From Gaiellasilicea sp033857955 (GTDB lineage Bacteria > Actinomycetota > Thermoleophilia > Gaiellales > Gaiellaceae), in NCBI GenBank assembly GCA_033857955.1, contig JAWVCW010000031.1, positions 62,001 through 126,000 on the forward strand: DNA of 64,000 nt. Direction: 5' to 3'. The notes beneath the pieces were generated by a model, which saw only the letters and a program-made list of their open reading frames with translations, did no database searches and was not told the DNA's origin. Made by a program: the position numbers and the translations under genes. Below, piece after piece: positions 21,873-29,072 of this stretch (position 1 is the stretch's first letter; each line of letters starts with the position of its first letter).

Positions 21873-22946
21873 ATGCTCGGTCGCCTCTGGCCGCGATTCG
21901 CGCTCGAAGCGTGCTTCCTCATCGGCGTCGCTGTCGTCGCCGGCCTGCTCGACCTGTCGGTACTGGCGATCTTCGGTGTGATGGCCGTGGCGTACCTTGC
22001 GACTGTCGTCCTCGAATGGACTGCATCCCGAGTTCGCCGCACCCCCGAGGCCGCGGCTGCCCAAGCGCCAGCGGCGGCACCGGTGCTCGAGGCGGTCGGG
22101 GGTGTTGTCGCGGTGACGGTGCATCCGTCCAAGTCCGAGTGGGCACGCGACGAGGAACCGGTCGCGGAGCGCGAGGTGGAGCCGGAGCCCGAATTCGAGC
22201 CCGAGCCTGAGCCGGAACCGAAAGCGGGGCTAGAGGTCGAGGTCGAGGCCGAGCCGGAGCCGGAAATGGAGCTGGAGGCAGAACCCGAGCCGGAGCTGGA
22301 GGCAGAAGCAGAGGCGGCCGTGGAACCCGAACCGGAAGCGGAGCTAGAAGCAGAAGCGGAGCCGGAGCCGGAACCGATGCCGGAACCGGAGGCGGAGGTG
22401 GAAGCCGAGACCCAACCGGAAGAGGAAAGAGAGCCGGAACCGGAGCCGGAGCCAGAAGCCGAGCCCGAGCCCGAACCACCGCCCGAGCCGGAACCCGAGC
22501 CCGAGGTCGTGCCGACCGCGGAGCCGCAGCCGGCCGAGCCGCAACCGGTCGCAGAGGAGCCGGAGCCTGAACCGCAACCGGAGCCAGAGCCGGAGCCGGA
22601 GCCCGTCATCCTCGTGGTGGCCGAGCCGCTCGAGCCGGAGCCTGTCATTCTCGTGGTGGCGACGCCGCTCGTGCACGAGCCTGCCCCGGTTGCCGAAGAG
22701 CTCGAGCCCGTCCAGGCGGCCGTCTCGACGCTTCCCTTCCACGTGGAACCGCAGGAGTGGAACCTGTGGGAGCTCGAGCGGCTGGTGCGCGACGCGGCAG
22801 GCGCCGACCCGATGCGGGACGAGGAGCTCGGCTACCTGCTCCACTACCTGCGGGAATTCGCGTCGGCGGACGGCGTCCTTCCGGTCGACTTCGACGCGCT
22901 CGTGCGTGAGTCGTTCGGCGAGATCGTCGCCGCCCGCGTCCGGTGA
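21873..22946 (+). CDS. Membrane protein with long Pro-Glu repeat and an uncharacterised C-terminal domain
   Basis: 357 aa. Residues about 8-50 form two transmembrane helices (ACFLIGVAVVAGLLDLSVLA, IFGVMAVAYLATVVLEW). Residues about 95-250 are almost only Glu-Pro/Glu-Ala dipeptides, an extended acidic rod. Two VILVVA-type repeats follow, then a compact C-terminal domain of about 65 residues beginning LPFHVEPQEWNL and ending FDALVRESFGE. That domain recurs at the end of the 23560 protein with about 52 of 65 residues identical by eye. The rod would hold the terminal domain away from the membrane. The 8-bp gap after the coiled-coil gene suggests co-transcription. Confidence 0.75.
   Translation: MLGRLWPRFALEACFLIGVAVVAGLLDLSVLAIFGVMAVAYLATVVLEWTASRVRRTPEAAAAQAPAAAPVLEAVGGVVAVTVHPSKSEWARDEEPVAEREVEPEPEFEPEPEPEPKAGLEVEVEAEPEPEMELEAEPEPELEAEAEAAVEPEPEAELEAEAEPEPEPMPEPEAEVEAETQPEEEREPEPEPEPEAEPEPEPPPEPEPEPEVVPTAEPQPAEPQPVAEEPEPEPQPEPEPEPEPVILVVAEPLEPEPVILVVATPLVHEPAPVAEELEPVQAAVSTLPFHVEPQEWNLWELERLVRDAAGADPMRDEELGYLLHYLREFASADGVLPVDFDALVRESFGEIVAARVR
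22165..22610 (+). repeat. Low-complexity GAG/CCG codon repeat (Glu-Pro tract)
   Basis: Irregular runs of GAGCCGGAGCCG and GAAGC variants inside the 21873 gene encode the acidic rod. The frame is kept throughout. Such tracts are prone to length change by slippage. Confidence 0.8.
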
Positions 22947-23371
22947 GCCTGAGCGTCTTGCAGCGCACGATCGCCCTGGCAGCGATGGCGCTCGTCTCGG
23001 TCGTGGCTGCGCTCGCGCTGGCCCGAGCAGGAGCCGAGAACGCGAACCACGCCGGAGAGGCGGAGCAGGTCACAGTGGCCGAGACGGGCTGGTACACGGC
23101 GCTCGCCGGCTCGCGCGGCGCTCCCCGCGACGCCGAGCGGACGACCTGCAGGCGCATCCTCACCGGGCGTTCGCTCGGTGTCAGCCATCCGGTGCTTCCC
23201 TGCGGCGCGAAGATCTTCATCTCGTACGGCGGCACCGAGGTGCTGACCGAGGTGATCGACACGAGGATGAAGCGCACGGGACGCCAGTTCGAGCTCACCG
23301 AGGCGCTGGCGCAACGGCTTGGGATCGAGGGGACGCAACAGATTCGCTGGCGCTTCGCGCAGCCCTCCTAG
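22943..23371 (+). CDS. Secreted double-psi beta-barrel (RlpA-like) protein
   Basis: 142 aa. N-terminal hydrophobic helix (IALAAMALVSVVAALALA) acts as signal or anchor. The remainder resembles a double-psi beta-barrel: GWYTALAG, then two Cys about 25 residues apart (TTCRRIL and VLPCGAKIFISYGG), LTEVIDTRMKRTGRQFELTE and the closing AQRLGIEGTQQIRW. These folds occur in RlpA and resuscitation-promoting-factor proteins that act on peptidoglycan. I do not see a confident catalytic Asp in the usual position, so it may only bind glycan. GTG 22943 overlaps the previous stop by 4 nt. Confidence 0.7.
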   Translation: MSLSVLQRTIALAAMALVSVVAALALARAGAENANHAGEAEQVTVAETGWYTALAGSRGAPRDAERTTCRRILTGRSLGVSHPVLPCGAKIFISYGGTEVLTEVIDTRMKRTGRQFELTEALAQRLGIEGTQQIRWRFAQPS

Positions 23372-23383
23372 CGCGAGTACACT

Positions 23384-23559
23384 GGGATCGCTCGACCCTG
23401 TACGTGGCCTTCCGCGTAAACGTGAACCAATAGTCACGTCAAGGGAGCCTGGGTCCGGAATAGGCCTTACCCGCTGACGTCCGGCACGGCACCCACCTGG
23501 TATCACCAGGTTCGCATCCGCGGGAGGAAACATCGGCAGGGTGGAGCGCTATCTCCCTT
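23384..23559 (+). other. Gene-free leader with two stable hairpins upstream of the mosaic gene
   Basis: It contains hairpin 1, ACGTGA (23420-23425) / TCACGT (23434-23439), and hairpin 2, ACCTGGT (23495-23501) / ACCAGGT (23505-23511) with a 3-nt loop. A TACACT element at 23378-23383 could be a -10 giving a leader of about 170 nt. It does not match c-di-GMP, c-di-AMP, cobalamin or SAM riboswitch consensus sequences that I could compare by eye. Confidence 0.3.
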
Positions 23560-24600
23560 GTGACCTCACTCGAACGAGGCGCCAAATCGCTTGTCTCCGG
23601 GAGGAGAGGAGCCGATGCCAATGGCGTGGAGGCGGCCCACATCACTTGGCGTCCCCTCGGACGCCTTCTCGTCGAGCAAGGACTTCTGACCGACGATGAG
23701 CTCGAGCGCGCCCTCGCTCAACAACAGGCGACGGGCAAGCGGCTCGGCGAGACGATCGTCGGGCTCCGCTTCGTGTCCGGTCCCGATCTTGCGAGCGCGC
23801 TCGCGACGCAGTACGGCATCGAGCTGACGATGGAGACCGGGTTCGGGACCGGGCTCCGCGCGCAGATCCAGCGGCGGCACGAGAACGACCGCGGGTTGCT
23901 CCCTCAACCGGTGCTCAGCGTCGTGGAGGTCCCACAGGCCGAGCCCGAAGACGTTGCGCCTCGCGTCGATGGCGACCAGCCCGATGCGGACGGAGCGGCC
24001 GAGGCCCTTCTCCTCGTTCAGCTGGAGGAGCAGTGGGCGCGGCTCGCAGCGGCCGAGGCAGCGCTCATCGAGAGCGAGCGCGAGATCAGGGCCCTCAGGA
24101 GCGAGCGCGACGCGTCTGAGCGGCAACGTCTAGAGATTCTCAACGGCGCGAAGACCGAGGCCCGTCGGAACCGGCTGCTCGAGCAGTCATGCCAGCAGGC
24201 GACCGCCGTGACGGCTCGTGTCCCGAACGGCGCAGAGCAGCTGCTTGCGACCGTCGAGTCCGGCGAGCCGGCGAGCAGTGACAGCGTCCAACCGCTCGTG
24301 GAGCCGGCGTCAGTCATCCTCGCGGTGGCCGCGCCACCCGAGCCCGTTGAGGCGGCCGTCTTGACGCTCCCCTTCCATGTGGAGCCGCAGGAGTGGAACC
24401 TTTCGGAGCTCGACGACCTGGTACGCGCCGCCCGTGGCGTCGACCCGGTCCGCGGAGAGGAGCTTGGCTACCTGCTCCACTACCTGCGGGAATTCGCGTC
24501 GCCGGACCGCGTTCTCCCGATCAGCTTCGACGCGCTCGTGCGTCAGTCGTTCGGCGAGCCCGAGCAGGATCCGAGGACGCGAACAGGCCCCACCCGCTGA
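23560..24600 (+). CDS. Mosaic protein: MshEN-type domain + coiled coil + C-terminal domain shared with 21873
   Basis: 346 aa. Residues about 28-90 match the N-terminal MshEN/T2SSE_N domain of type II secretion/type IV pilus ATPases (PLGRLLVEQGLLTDDELERA, then KRLGETIVGLRFVSGPDLAS), a fold that can bind c-di-GMP. No ATPase domain follows. Residues about 160-235 repeat parts of the 20842 coiled coil (ERQRLEILNGAK, NRLLEQS, NGAEQLLA) with internal pieces missing. The last 70 residues repeat the 21873 terminal domain (LPFHVEPQEWNL to FDALVRQSFGE). GTG 23560 is the first usable start and its Shine-Dalgarno sequence is weak. Confidence 0.75.
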   Translation: MTSLERGAKSLVSGRRGADANGVEAAHITWRPLGRLLVEQGLLTDDELERALAQQQATGKRLGETIVGLRFVSGPDLASALATQYGIELTMETGFGTGLRAQIQRRHENDRGLLPQPVLSVVEVPQAEPEDVAPRVDGDQPDADGAAEALLLVQLEEQWARLAAAEAALIESEREIRALRSERDASERQRLEILNGAKTEARRNRLLEQSCQQATAVTARVPNGAEQLLATVESGEPASSDSVQPLVEPASVILAVAAPPEPVEAAVLTLPFHVEPQEWNLSELDDLVRAARGVDPVRGEELGYLLHYLREFASPDRVLPISFDALVRQSFGEPEQDPRTRTGPTR

Positions 24601-24674
24601 CGTCCTATCTCGCGACGCCGCCCGTGCGGCCGATTGGGCATTCATTCTGACGCCTTGCGGCCGAGCACTGGACC

Positions 24675-26090
24675 ATGACTCTCGGTCGTACCGCCAGGTC
24701 CCGTTCCGGATCGCTCCGACTGGTCGCCGAGATCGGGTCGGTCCTCGTCGTGCTCGCACTGGCGACAGCCGGGATTCTCTACCTGCGGCACGAGGAAGGT
24801 GCGGCCCAAGCGAGCCGCCTCGAGATCCAACGGCTCGACGCGAGACTCCACGAGCACAGCGCGCTCGAATGGCACGCGATCGCCGACGGCCAGCTCTCGG
24901 AGGACGTGAGCAAGCCGGCGAACGAGATCGACGGTCAGATCAGGCGCTCGCTCGCCTCGCTGCTCCACGGCGGTGTGCCCCGCAACCCAGCTGCCCTCTC
25001 GCGCAACGTCGATGCGTACCTCGATGCCGCCGCGCGCGAGTTCACCCTCGTCGAGAGCGGGTACATCGAGGCCGCACGGGAACTGGACGAGACGAAAGTC
25101 GACCCGAGCTTCGAGTCGGTCGAGACGCTGGTCGCAGCGAACGATCAGGCGCTCGGCGAGCATGCCAGCGCAAGCTCGCGCAACGCCGATGTCGGCTCGA
25201 TCGGCATTGCCGTAGCCAGCCTGCTGGCGCTGCTGTTCCTGGGTGGCCGCATTCTGCGGGCGGAGAAAGCGACCGCCCGGGAAGCCGCGCTCGCGACCGC
25301 GCAGGCGGAGCTCCAGGACGATCTCCGCCACGCACAGAAGATGGAAGCGGTCGGCCTACTCGCGGGCGGGATCGCGCACGACTTCAACAACTTGCTGACG
25401 ATTGTGTCGGGCTATGGGGAGCTGGTCGTCCACGACCTCGGCCCAGGGCATGCGTGCCAGGATTCGATGTCCACTGTGCTTCGTGCCGCCGACCGTGCGT
25501 CGGATCTGACGCGCCAGCTGCTCGCGTTCGGAGGCAAGCAGGTGATGGCGCCGACCGAGCTCGAGCTCGGCTCTGTCTGTGAGAACGTGCGGGAGCTGCT
25601 CGCGGGGGCGGTGGGAGCGAACGTCGCCCTCACGCTCCAGGTGCTCGAGCGGGTCAACGTCCTCGTCGACGGCAACCAGACCGAGCAGGTCCTCCTCAAC
25701 CTCGTGGTCAACGCCAAGGACGCAATGCCGAACGGCGGCCGCATCGACATCTCGGTGGGGACGTGCGTGCTCGAGACGGAGTTGAGGCTGCGGGGCGAAC
25801 GACTTCCGCCCGGCCGCTATGCCGAGCTGGTGGTCAAGGACACCGGAACCGGCATGGACGAGGAAACGCTCTCCCACATCTTCGATCCCTATTTCACGAC
25901 GAAGGGAGCCAAGGGCCACGGCCTCGGGCTCTCGAGTGTGAGCGGGATCATCGCGCAGAGCGGCGGGCTGATCGACGTGGTGACGGAGCCGGGAGTCGGC
26001 ACCGAGTTCCACATCTACCTGCCCGCGGTGCCCGCAGCGGCGGCTGCAGCCGGCCGCGGCCTGAGGTCGGTCGTGCTCGCAACGGCCTAG
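24675..26090 (+). CDS. Membrane sensor histidine kinase
   Basis: 471 aa. Two transmembrane helices (about 18-37 and 177-193) flank a helical extracytoplasmic sensor of about 140 residues (LDARLHEHSALEWHAIADGQ and following). The H-box is GLLAGGIAHDFNNLLTIVSG, typical of PAS-type kinases of the HisKA family. The ATPase domain has the N-box NLVVNAKDAMPNGG, G1 DTGTGMD, F-box FDPYFTTK and G2 GHGLGLSSVSGI. There is no receiver domain and no response-regulator gene nearby, so its partner is elsewhere. It follows the mosaic gene by 74 nt on the same strand. Confidence 0.92.
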   Translation: MTLGRTARSRSGSLRLVAEIGSVLVVLALATAGILYLRHEEGAAQASRLEIQRLDARLHEHSALEWHAIADGQLSEDVSKPANEIDGQIRRSLASLLHGGVPRNPAALSRNVDAYLDAAAREFTLVESGYIEAARELDETKVDPSFESVETLVAANDQALGEHASASSRNADVGSIGIAVASLLALLFLGGRILRAEKATAREAALATAQAELQDDLRHAQKMEAVGLLAGGIAHDFNNLLTIVSGYGELVVHDLGPGHACQDSMSTVLRAADRASDLTRQLLAFGGKQVMAPTELELGSVCENVRELLAGAVGANVALTLQVLERVNVLVDGNQTEQVLLNLVVNAKDAMPNGGRIDISVGTCVLETELRLRGERLPPGRYAELVVKDTGTGMDEETLSHIFDPYFTTKGAKGHGLGLSSVSGIIAQSGGLIDVVTEPGVGTEFHIYLPAVPAAAAAAGRGLRSVVLATA

Positions 26091-26091
26091 C

Positions 26092-26097
26092 TACGCT
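26092..26097 (+). promoter_or_regulatory. Leaderless-type -10 (TACGCT) for mnmA
   Basis: TACGCT ends 6 nt before ATG 26104. No Shine-Dalgarno sequence is present. Confidence 0.45.
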
Positions 26098-26103
26098 GGA
26101 CCG

Positions 26104-27363
26104 ATGATCGAGGTCGTCGGAGACTCAGCGCGCGGGGACAACCTCGCATTCGTCCGGCTCACGATCGATGCCGACCGGATCGTCGATGCCGACGCGCCCG
26201 GCCTGGCCCGACCGCTCGCGGGCCTGACGCTGCTCGAGGCCGCTGCCGTGCCGGGCGAGACGCTCGCCGCCGACGCGCTCGCAAACGCGCTCGCGCAGGT
26301 CTTCTGCGCGAAGCCCGACCCGGAGCGCATCGCCGTTGCCATGAGCGGCGGCGTGGACAGCGCCGTCGCGCTCCTCCGCGCCGGCCCGAAGGCGATCGGA
26401 GTCACGCTCCGCCTCTGGCTCGATCCGGAGGGGCCCGACTCCGAACGCGCCTGCTGCTCGCCCGAGGCCGTGATCGCGGCCCGCGAGACCTGTCACGGGC
26501 TGGGGCTACCACACGTCACGCTCGATCTCCGCGAGGAGTTCCGGCGCGCGGTCGTCGAGCCCTTCGTCCAGGGGTATACCCGCGGCGAGACGCCGAACCC
26601 CTGTGGGCGCTGCAACGGCAGCTTCCGCTTCGACGAGCTGCTTGCGTTCGCCTCCAGGGCAGGCGCACGGAAGCTGTGGACCGGCCACTACGCACGGATC
26701 GTCGAGCGCGACGGCCGGCGACTCCTCGCGCGCGCAGCCGATCCGGACAAGGATCAGTCGTACATGCTCGCGCAGCTCGACCCGGAGAAGCTCGCGCGCG
26801 TGGAGTTCCCGCTGGGCGCGCTGACGAAGACCGAGACGCGCGCAGAGGCGGCTGTCGCGGGGCTCGACGTCGCCGAGCGCCGCGAGAGTCAGGAGGCGTG
26901 CTTCCTCGCCGGCGACGACTACCGCTCGTTCCTCGAACGGCGCGGGCTCGACCGCACCGAGGGCGCGATCGTCGACGAAGACGGTCGCGAGCTCGGCCGG
27001 CACGACGGCGTCTGGCGCTACACGCCCGGCCAGCGGCGTGGGATCGGCGTCGCCGCTGCCGAGCCCCTCTATGCCCTGCGTACCGACGTCGTCTCGAACA
27101 CGCTCGTCATCGGGCCGCGCGGCTCGCTCGCGCGCACCCGGGTCGAGGTGACCGGTGTGCTCCACGTCCTGGTCGCGCGAGCCGAGGCCAAGCTCCGCTA
27201 TCGCTCGGCGGCGATCTCTGCGCGCGTGTTGCCGCGCCAGGACGGGTTCGCGCTCGAGCTCGAGCAGCCGGCCTACGGAGTCGCGCCCGGTCAGCTCGCC
27301 GTTCTCTACGTGGACGGAGCCGTTGTCGGCTGTGGCGTGGTGTCGTCCGCGGACGGCGACTAG
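26104..27363 (+). CDS. mnmA: tRNA 2-thiouridylase MnmA with an N-terminal extension
   Basis: 419 aa; usual MnmA is about 350-370. From residue about 75 it is standard: PP-loop VAMSGGVDSAVALL, first catalytic Cys region ETPNPCGRCNGSFRFDEL, GHYARI, KDQSYMLAQL, second Cys in RRESQEACFLAGDDYRSF, and YTPGQRRGIG. It 2-thiolates U34 of Glu, Gln and Lys tRNAs. The first 70 residues are extra (RLTIDADRIVDADAPGLARP, LTLLEAAAVPGETLAADALA) and resemble an IscU/NifU N-terminal fold that has lost its Cys ligands; that resemblance is tentative. Confidence 0.93.
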   Translation: MIEVVGDSARGDNLAFVRLTIDADRIVDADAPGLARPLAGLTLLEAAAVPGETLAADALANALAQVFCAKPDPERIAVAMSGGVDSAVALLRAGPKAIGVTLRLWLDPEGPDSERACCSPEAVIAARETCHGLGLPHVTLDLREEFRRAVVEPFVQGYTRGETPNPCGRCNGSFRFDELLAFASRAGARKLWTGHYARIVERDGRRLLARAADPDKDQSYMLAQLDPEKLARVEFPLGALTKTETRAEAAVAGLDVAERRESQEACFLAGDDYRSFLERRGLDRTEGAIVDEDGRELGRHDGVWRYTPGQRRGIGVAAAEPLYALRTDVVSNTLVIGPRGSLARTRVEVTGVLHVLVARAEAKLRYRSAAISARVLPRQDGFALELEQPAYGVAPGQLAVLYVDGAVVGCGVVSSADGD

Positions 27364-27373
27364 GATCACGGAC

Positions 27374-27841
27374 GTGCAACTCCTTGCCGCCACTGCCGGC
27401 GACATCGCGAACTACGCTCTCGCCGCGTTTCTCGTGGCCGTTGGCGCAGGCCTTGCGTACACCTTCTTGCGCTTGGGCGGAACCTTCGCGCGCCTTTCGT
27501 CGTTCATCAAGGGAACGCAAGACGAACTGCTGCCGGTCATTCACAAGGTCGGAGAGAGCGTCGACAAGGTGAACGGGCAGCTGGACAAGGTGGACCGGGT
27601 GACGGACAGCGCAGTGGACATGGCCGACAGCGTCGATACCGCGGTTCGCGCGGTGAGCATGGCGATCGCGCGGCCGGTGCAGAAGATCTCTGGCCTCGCG
27701 GCCGGGATCTCGCACGGTGCGGCCACGCTCAAGGCGCGCCGCGACTGGAGCGAAGCAGTCCGGACCGGCAAGGAGGCTGCCGCCAGGCGGGAGCGCGATC
27801 TCGAGGAAGAGCTTCGCGCGGCCGGCGGCCGCGTGCCATAG
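27374..27841 (+). CDS. DUF948-type membrane-anchored protein
   Basis: 155 aa. One N-terminal transmembrane helix (YALAAFLVAVGAGLAYTFL), then a long amphipathic helix with regular heptads (VIHKVGESVDKVNGQLDKVD, TDSAVDMADSVDTAVRAVSM) and a basic C-terminus. The pattern matches DUF948 proteins, often found near stress regulators. GTG 27374 has TAGGAT (27361-27366) 7 nt upstream; the TAG of this element is also the mnmA stop codon. Immediately followed by the anti-sigma-like gene. Confidence 0.75.
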   Translation: MQLLAATAGDIANYALAAFLVAVGAGLAYTFLRLGGTFARLSSFIKGTQDELLPVIHKVGESVDKVNGQLDKVDRVTDSAVDMADSVDTAVRAVSMAIARPVQKISGLAAGISHGAATLKARRDWSEAVRTGKEAAARRERDLEEELRAAGGRVP

Positions 27842-27843
27842 AG

Positions 27844-28233
27844 ATGGACGAGTTTACGATCTCGATTCCGCGCGAGCGGCCGTTCGCGGCCGTGGCCGGG
27901 CTGGTCGTCGGCGGGATCGCCGCGCGCCACGATGTCACGCTCGACGTCCTGGACGACATTCAGCTTGCCCTCGACGGGCTGCTCGAGCGAACCGACGACG
28001 ACGAGGGCCAGGTCACGATCGAGGTGCGCGTCGACGACGGCACGATCGCCACCTTCATCGGTCCGGTCGACCCTTCGGTCGCCGCCGAGCTGGAGCAAGA
28101 AGCCGGCGACTCGCTTGGCCTGCGCCGCCTGCTCGAAGCCGTCGTCGACAGTGTCACGATCGCCGAGCGGGACGGCGACCGGTGGGTCGAGTTGCGGAAG
28201 GGCTACGAGCTCGCGGGAAGCGAGTCGGCGTGA
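27844..28233 (+). CDS. RsbW-like anti-sigma factor (serine kinase fold)
   Basis: 129 aa. The sequence fits the GHKL ATPase fold of RsbW/SpoIIAB: IPRERPFAAVAGLVVGGIAA at the start, an N-box-like helix VLDDIQLALDGLLERTDDD, and a late LGLRRLLEAVVDSVTIAERD. ATP-binding G-box residues are weak. Its stop overlaps the start of a SigB/SigF-type sigma gene (GTGA, 28230-28233), the usual arrangement for an anti-sigma factor and its target. No anti-anti-sigma (STAS) gene is adjacent. Confidence 0.8.
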   Translation: MDEFTISIPRERPFAAVAGLVVGGIAARHDVTLDVLDDIQLALDGLLERTDDDEGQVTIEVRVDDGTIATFIGPVDPSVAAELEQEAGDSLGLRRLLEAVVDSVTIAERDGDRWVELRKGYELAGSESA

Positions 28234-29003
28234 CGCGCGCGTCCGACAAGGCGCTGCTTCGCCGCTACCACGAGCAGGGCGATCTCGCGGCGCGGGAGCA
28301 GCTGATCGAGCAATACCTGTCGCTCGTCCGCTCGCTCGCCCGCCGTTACGCGTATCGCGGCGAGCAGCTGGACGATCTCGTCCAGATCGGCTGCATCGGC
28401 CTGATCAAGGCGATCGACCGCTTCGACATCGAGCGCGGGGTCGAGCTGACGACCTATGCGACGCCGAACATCATCGGCGAGATCAAGCGCCACTTCCGCG
28501 ACAAGGGCTGGGCCGTACGCGTCCCGCGCGGCCTCCAGGAGCTCAACGTCCAGCTGTCGAAGATCGTGGAGGAGCAGACCGTCCAGCTCGGCCGTTCGCC
28601 GACGATCCCGGAGCTCGCCAAGGCGGCGGGCGTCGAGGAGGAGCTGGTGCTCGAAGCGCTCGAGTCCGGGCGCGCGTACACTTCGCTCTCGCTCTCGGCA
28701 GGAGGCTCCGACGAGGACGGAGAGCTCGACCCGCTCGAGTCGCTCGGCACCGAGGAGCACCAGTACTCCGTCTCCGAGGATCGGGCCGTGCTCGCACCCG
28801 GCTTCCGCGCACTCGACGAGCGCGAGCGGCGCATCCTGCACCTGCGCTTCTTCGACGGGCTGACGCAGAGCCAGATCGCCCAGCAGGTCGGAATCTCGCA
28901 GATGCACGTCTCCCGGCTGATCCGCCGGGCGCTCGAGAAGATCCGCGACGAGATCGCGACGGACGAGCAGCTCGAAGCACCTGCGAAGCGCGCAGCAAGC
29001 TAG
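28230..29003 (+). CDS. SigB/SigF-family alternative sigma factor
   Basis: 257 aa. Regions 2, 3 and 4 are present: ARRYAYRGEQLDDLVQIGCI and GLIKAIDRFDIERGVELTTY (region 2), PRGLQELNVQLSKIVEEQTV (region 3), and ERERRILHLRFFDGLTQSQI with QVGISQMHVSRLIRRALEKI (region 4). This is the group 3 stress/sporulation type controlled by RsbW-like proteins, consistent with the overlapping upstream gene. GTG 28230 starts inside that gene's stop. A strong hairpin follows. Confidence 0.93.
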   Translation: MTRASDKALLRRYHEQGDLAAREQLIEQYLSLVRSLARRYAYRGEQLDDLVQIGCIGLIKAIDRFDIERGVELTTYATPNIIGEIKRHFRDKGWAVRVPRGLQELNVQLSKIVEEQTVQLGRSPTIPELAKAAGVEEELVLEALESGRAYTSLSLSAGGSDEDGELDPLESLGTEEHQYSVSEDRAVLAPGFRALDERERRILHLRFFDGLTQSQIAQQVGISQMHVSRLIRRALEKIRDEIATDEQLEAPAKRAAS

Positions 29004-29006
29004 CCC

Positions 29007-29028
29007 GGCTGCGCCTTCCGGCGCAGCC
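29007..29028 (+). terminator. 9-bp perfect hairpin after the sigma gene
   Basis: GGCTGCGCC-TTCC-GGCGCAGCC, 4 nt after the stop. No T-run follows, so it may work as a Rho-independent terminator only weakly or stabilise the transcript end. Confidence 0.5.
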
Positions 29029-29060
29029 TCGCGACGCGCCGGAGCACCCGGGTGCGCCCA

Positions 29061-29066
29061 TACACT
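29061..29066 (+). promoter_or_regulatory. Leaderless-type -10 (TACACT) for alaS
   Basis: TACACT ends 6 nt before GTG 29073, which supports that start over the in-frame GTG at 29052. Confidence 0.5.
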
Positions 29067-29072
29067 TCCGGG

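Noticed and set aside
22165..22610. Possible tandem-repeat or CRISPR-like array
   Set aside because: It is an in-frame Glu/Pro codon tract without regular spacers or constant repeat length.
22943..23371. Lytic transglycosylase activity for the double-psi barrel protein
   Set aside because: The catalytic Asp expected in active RlpA-type domains was not confidently identified.
23401..23530. c-di-GMP, c-di-AMP, cobalamin or SAM riboswitch; SRP or 6S RNA
   Set aside because: No conserved core sequences of these classes are present; only simple hairpins remain.
29052..29072. Upstream GTG 29052 as the alaS start
   Set aside because: It would add seven residues before the conserved RTSAELR start and ignores the TACACT element placed correctly for GTG 29073.
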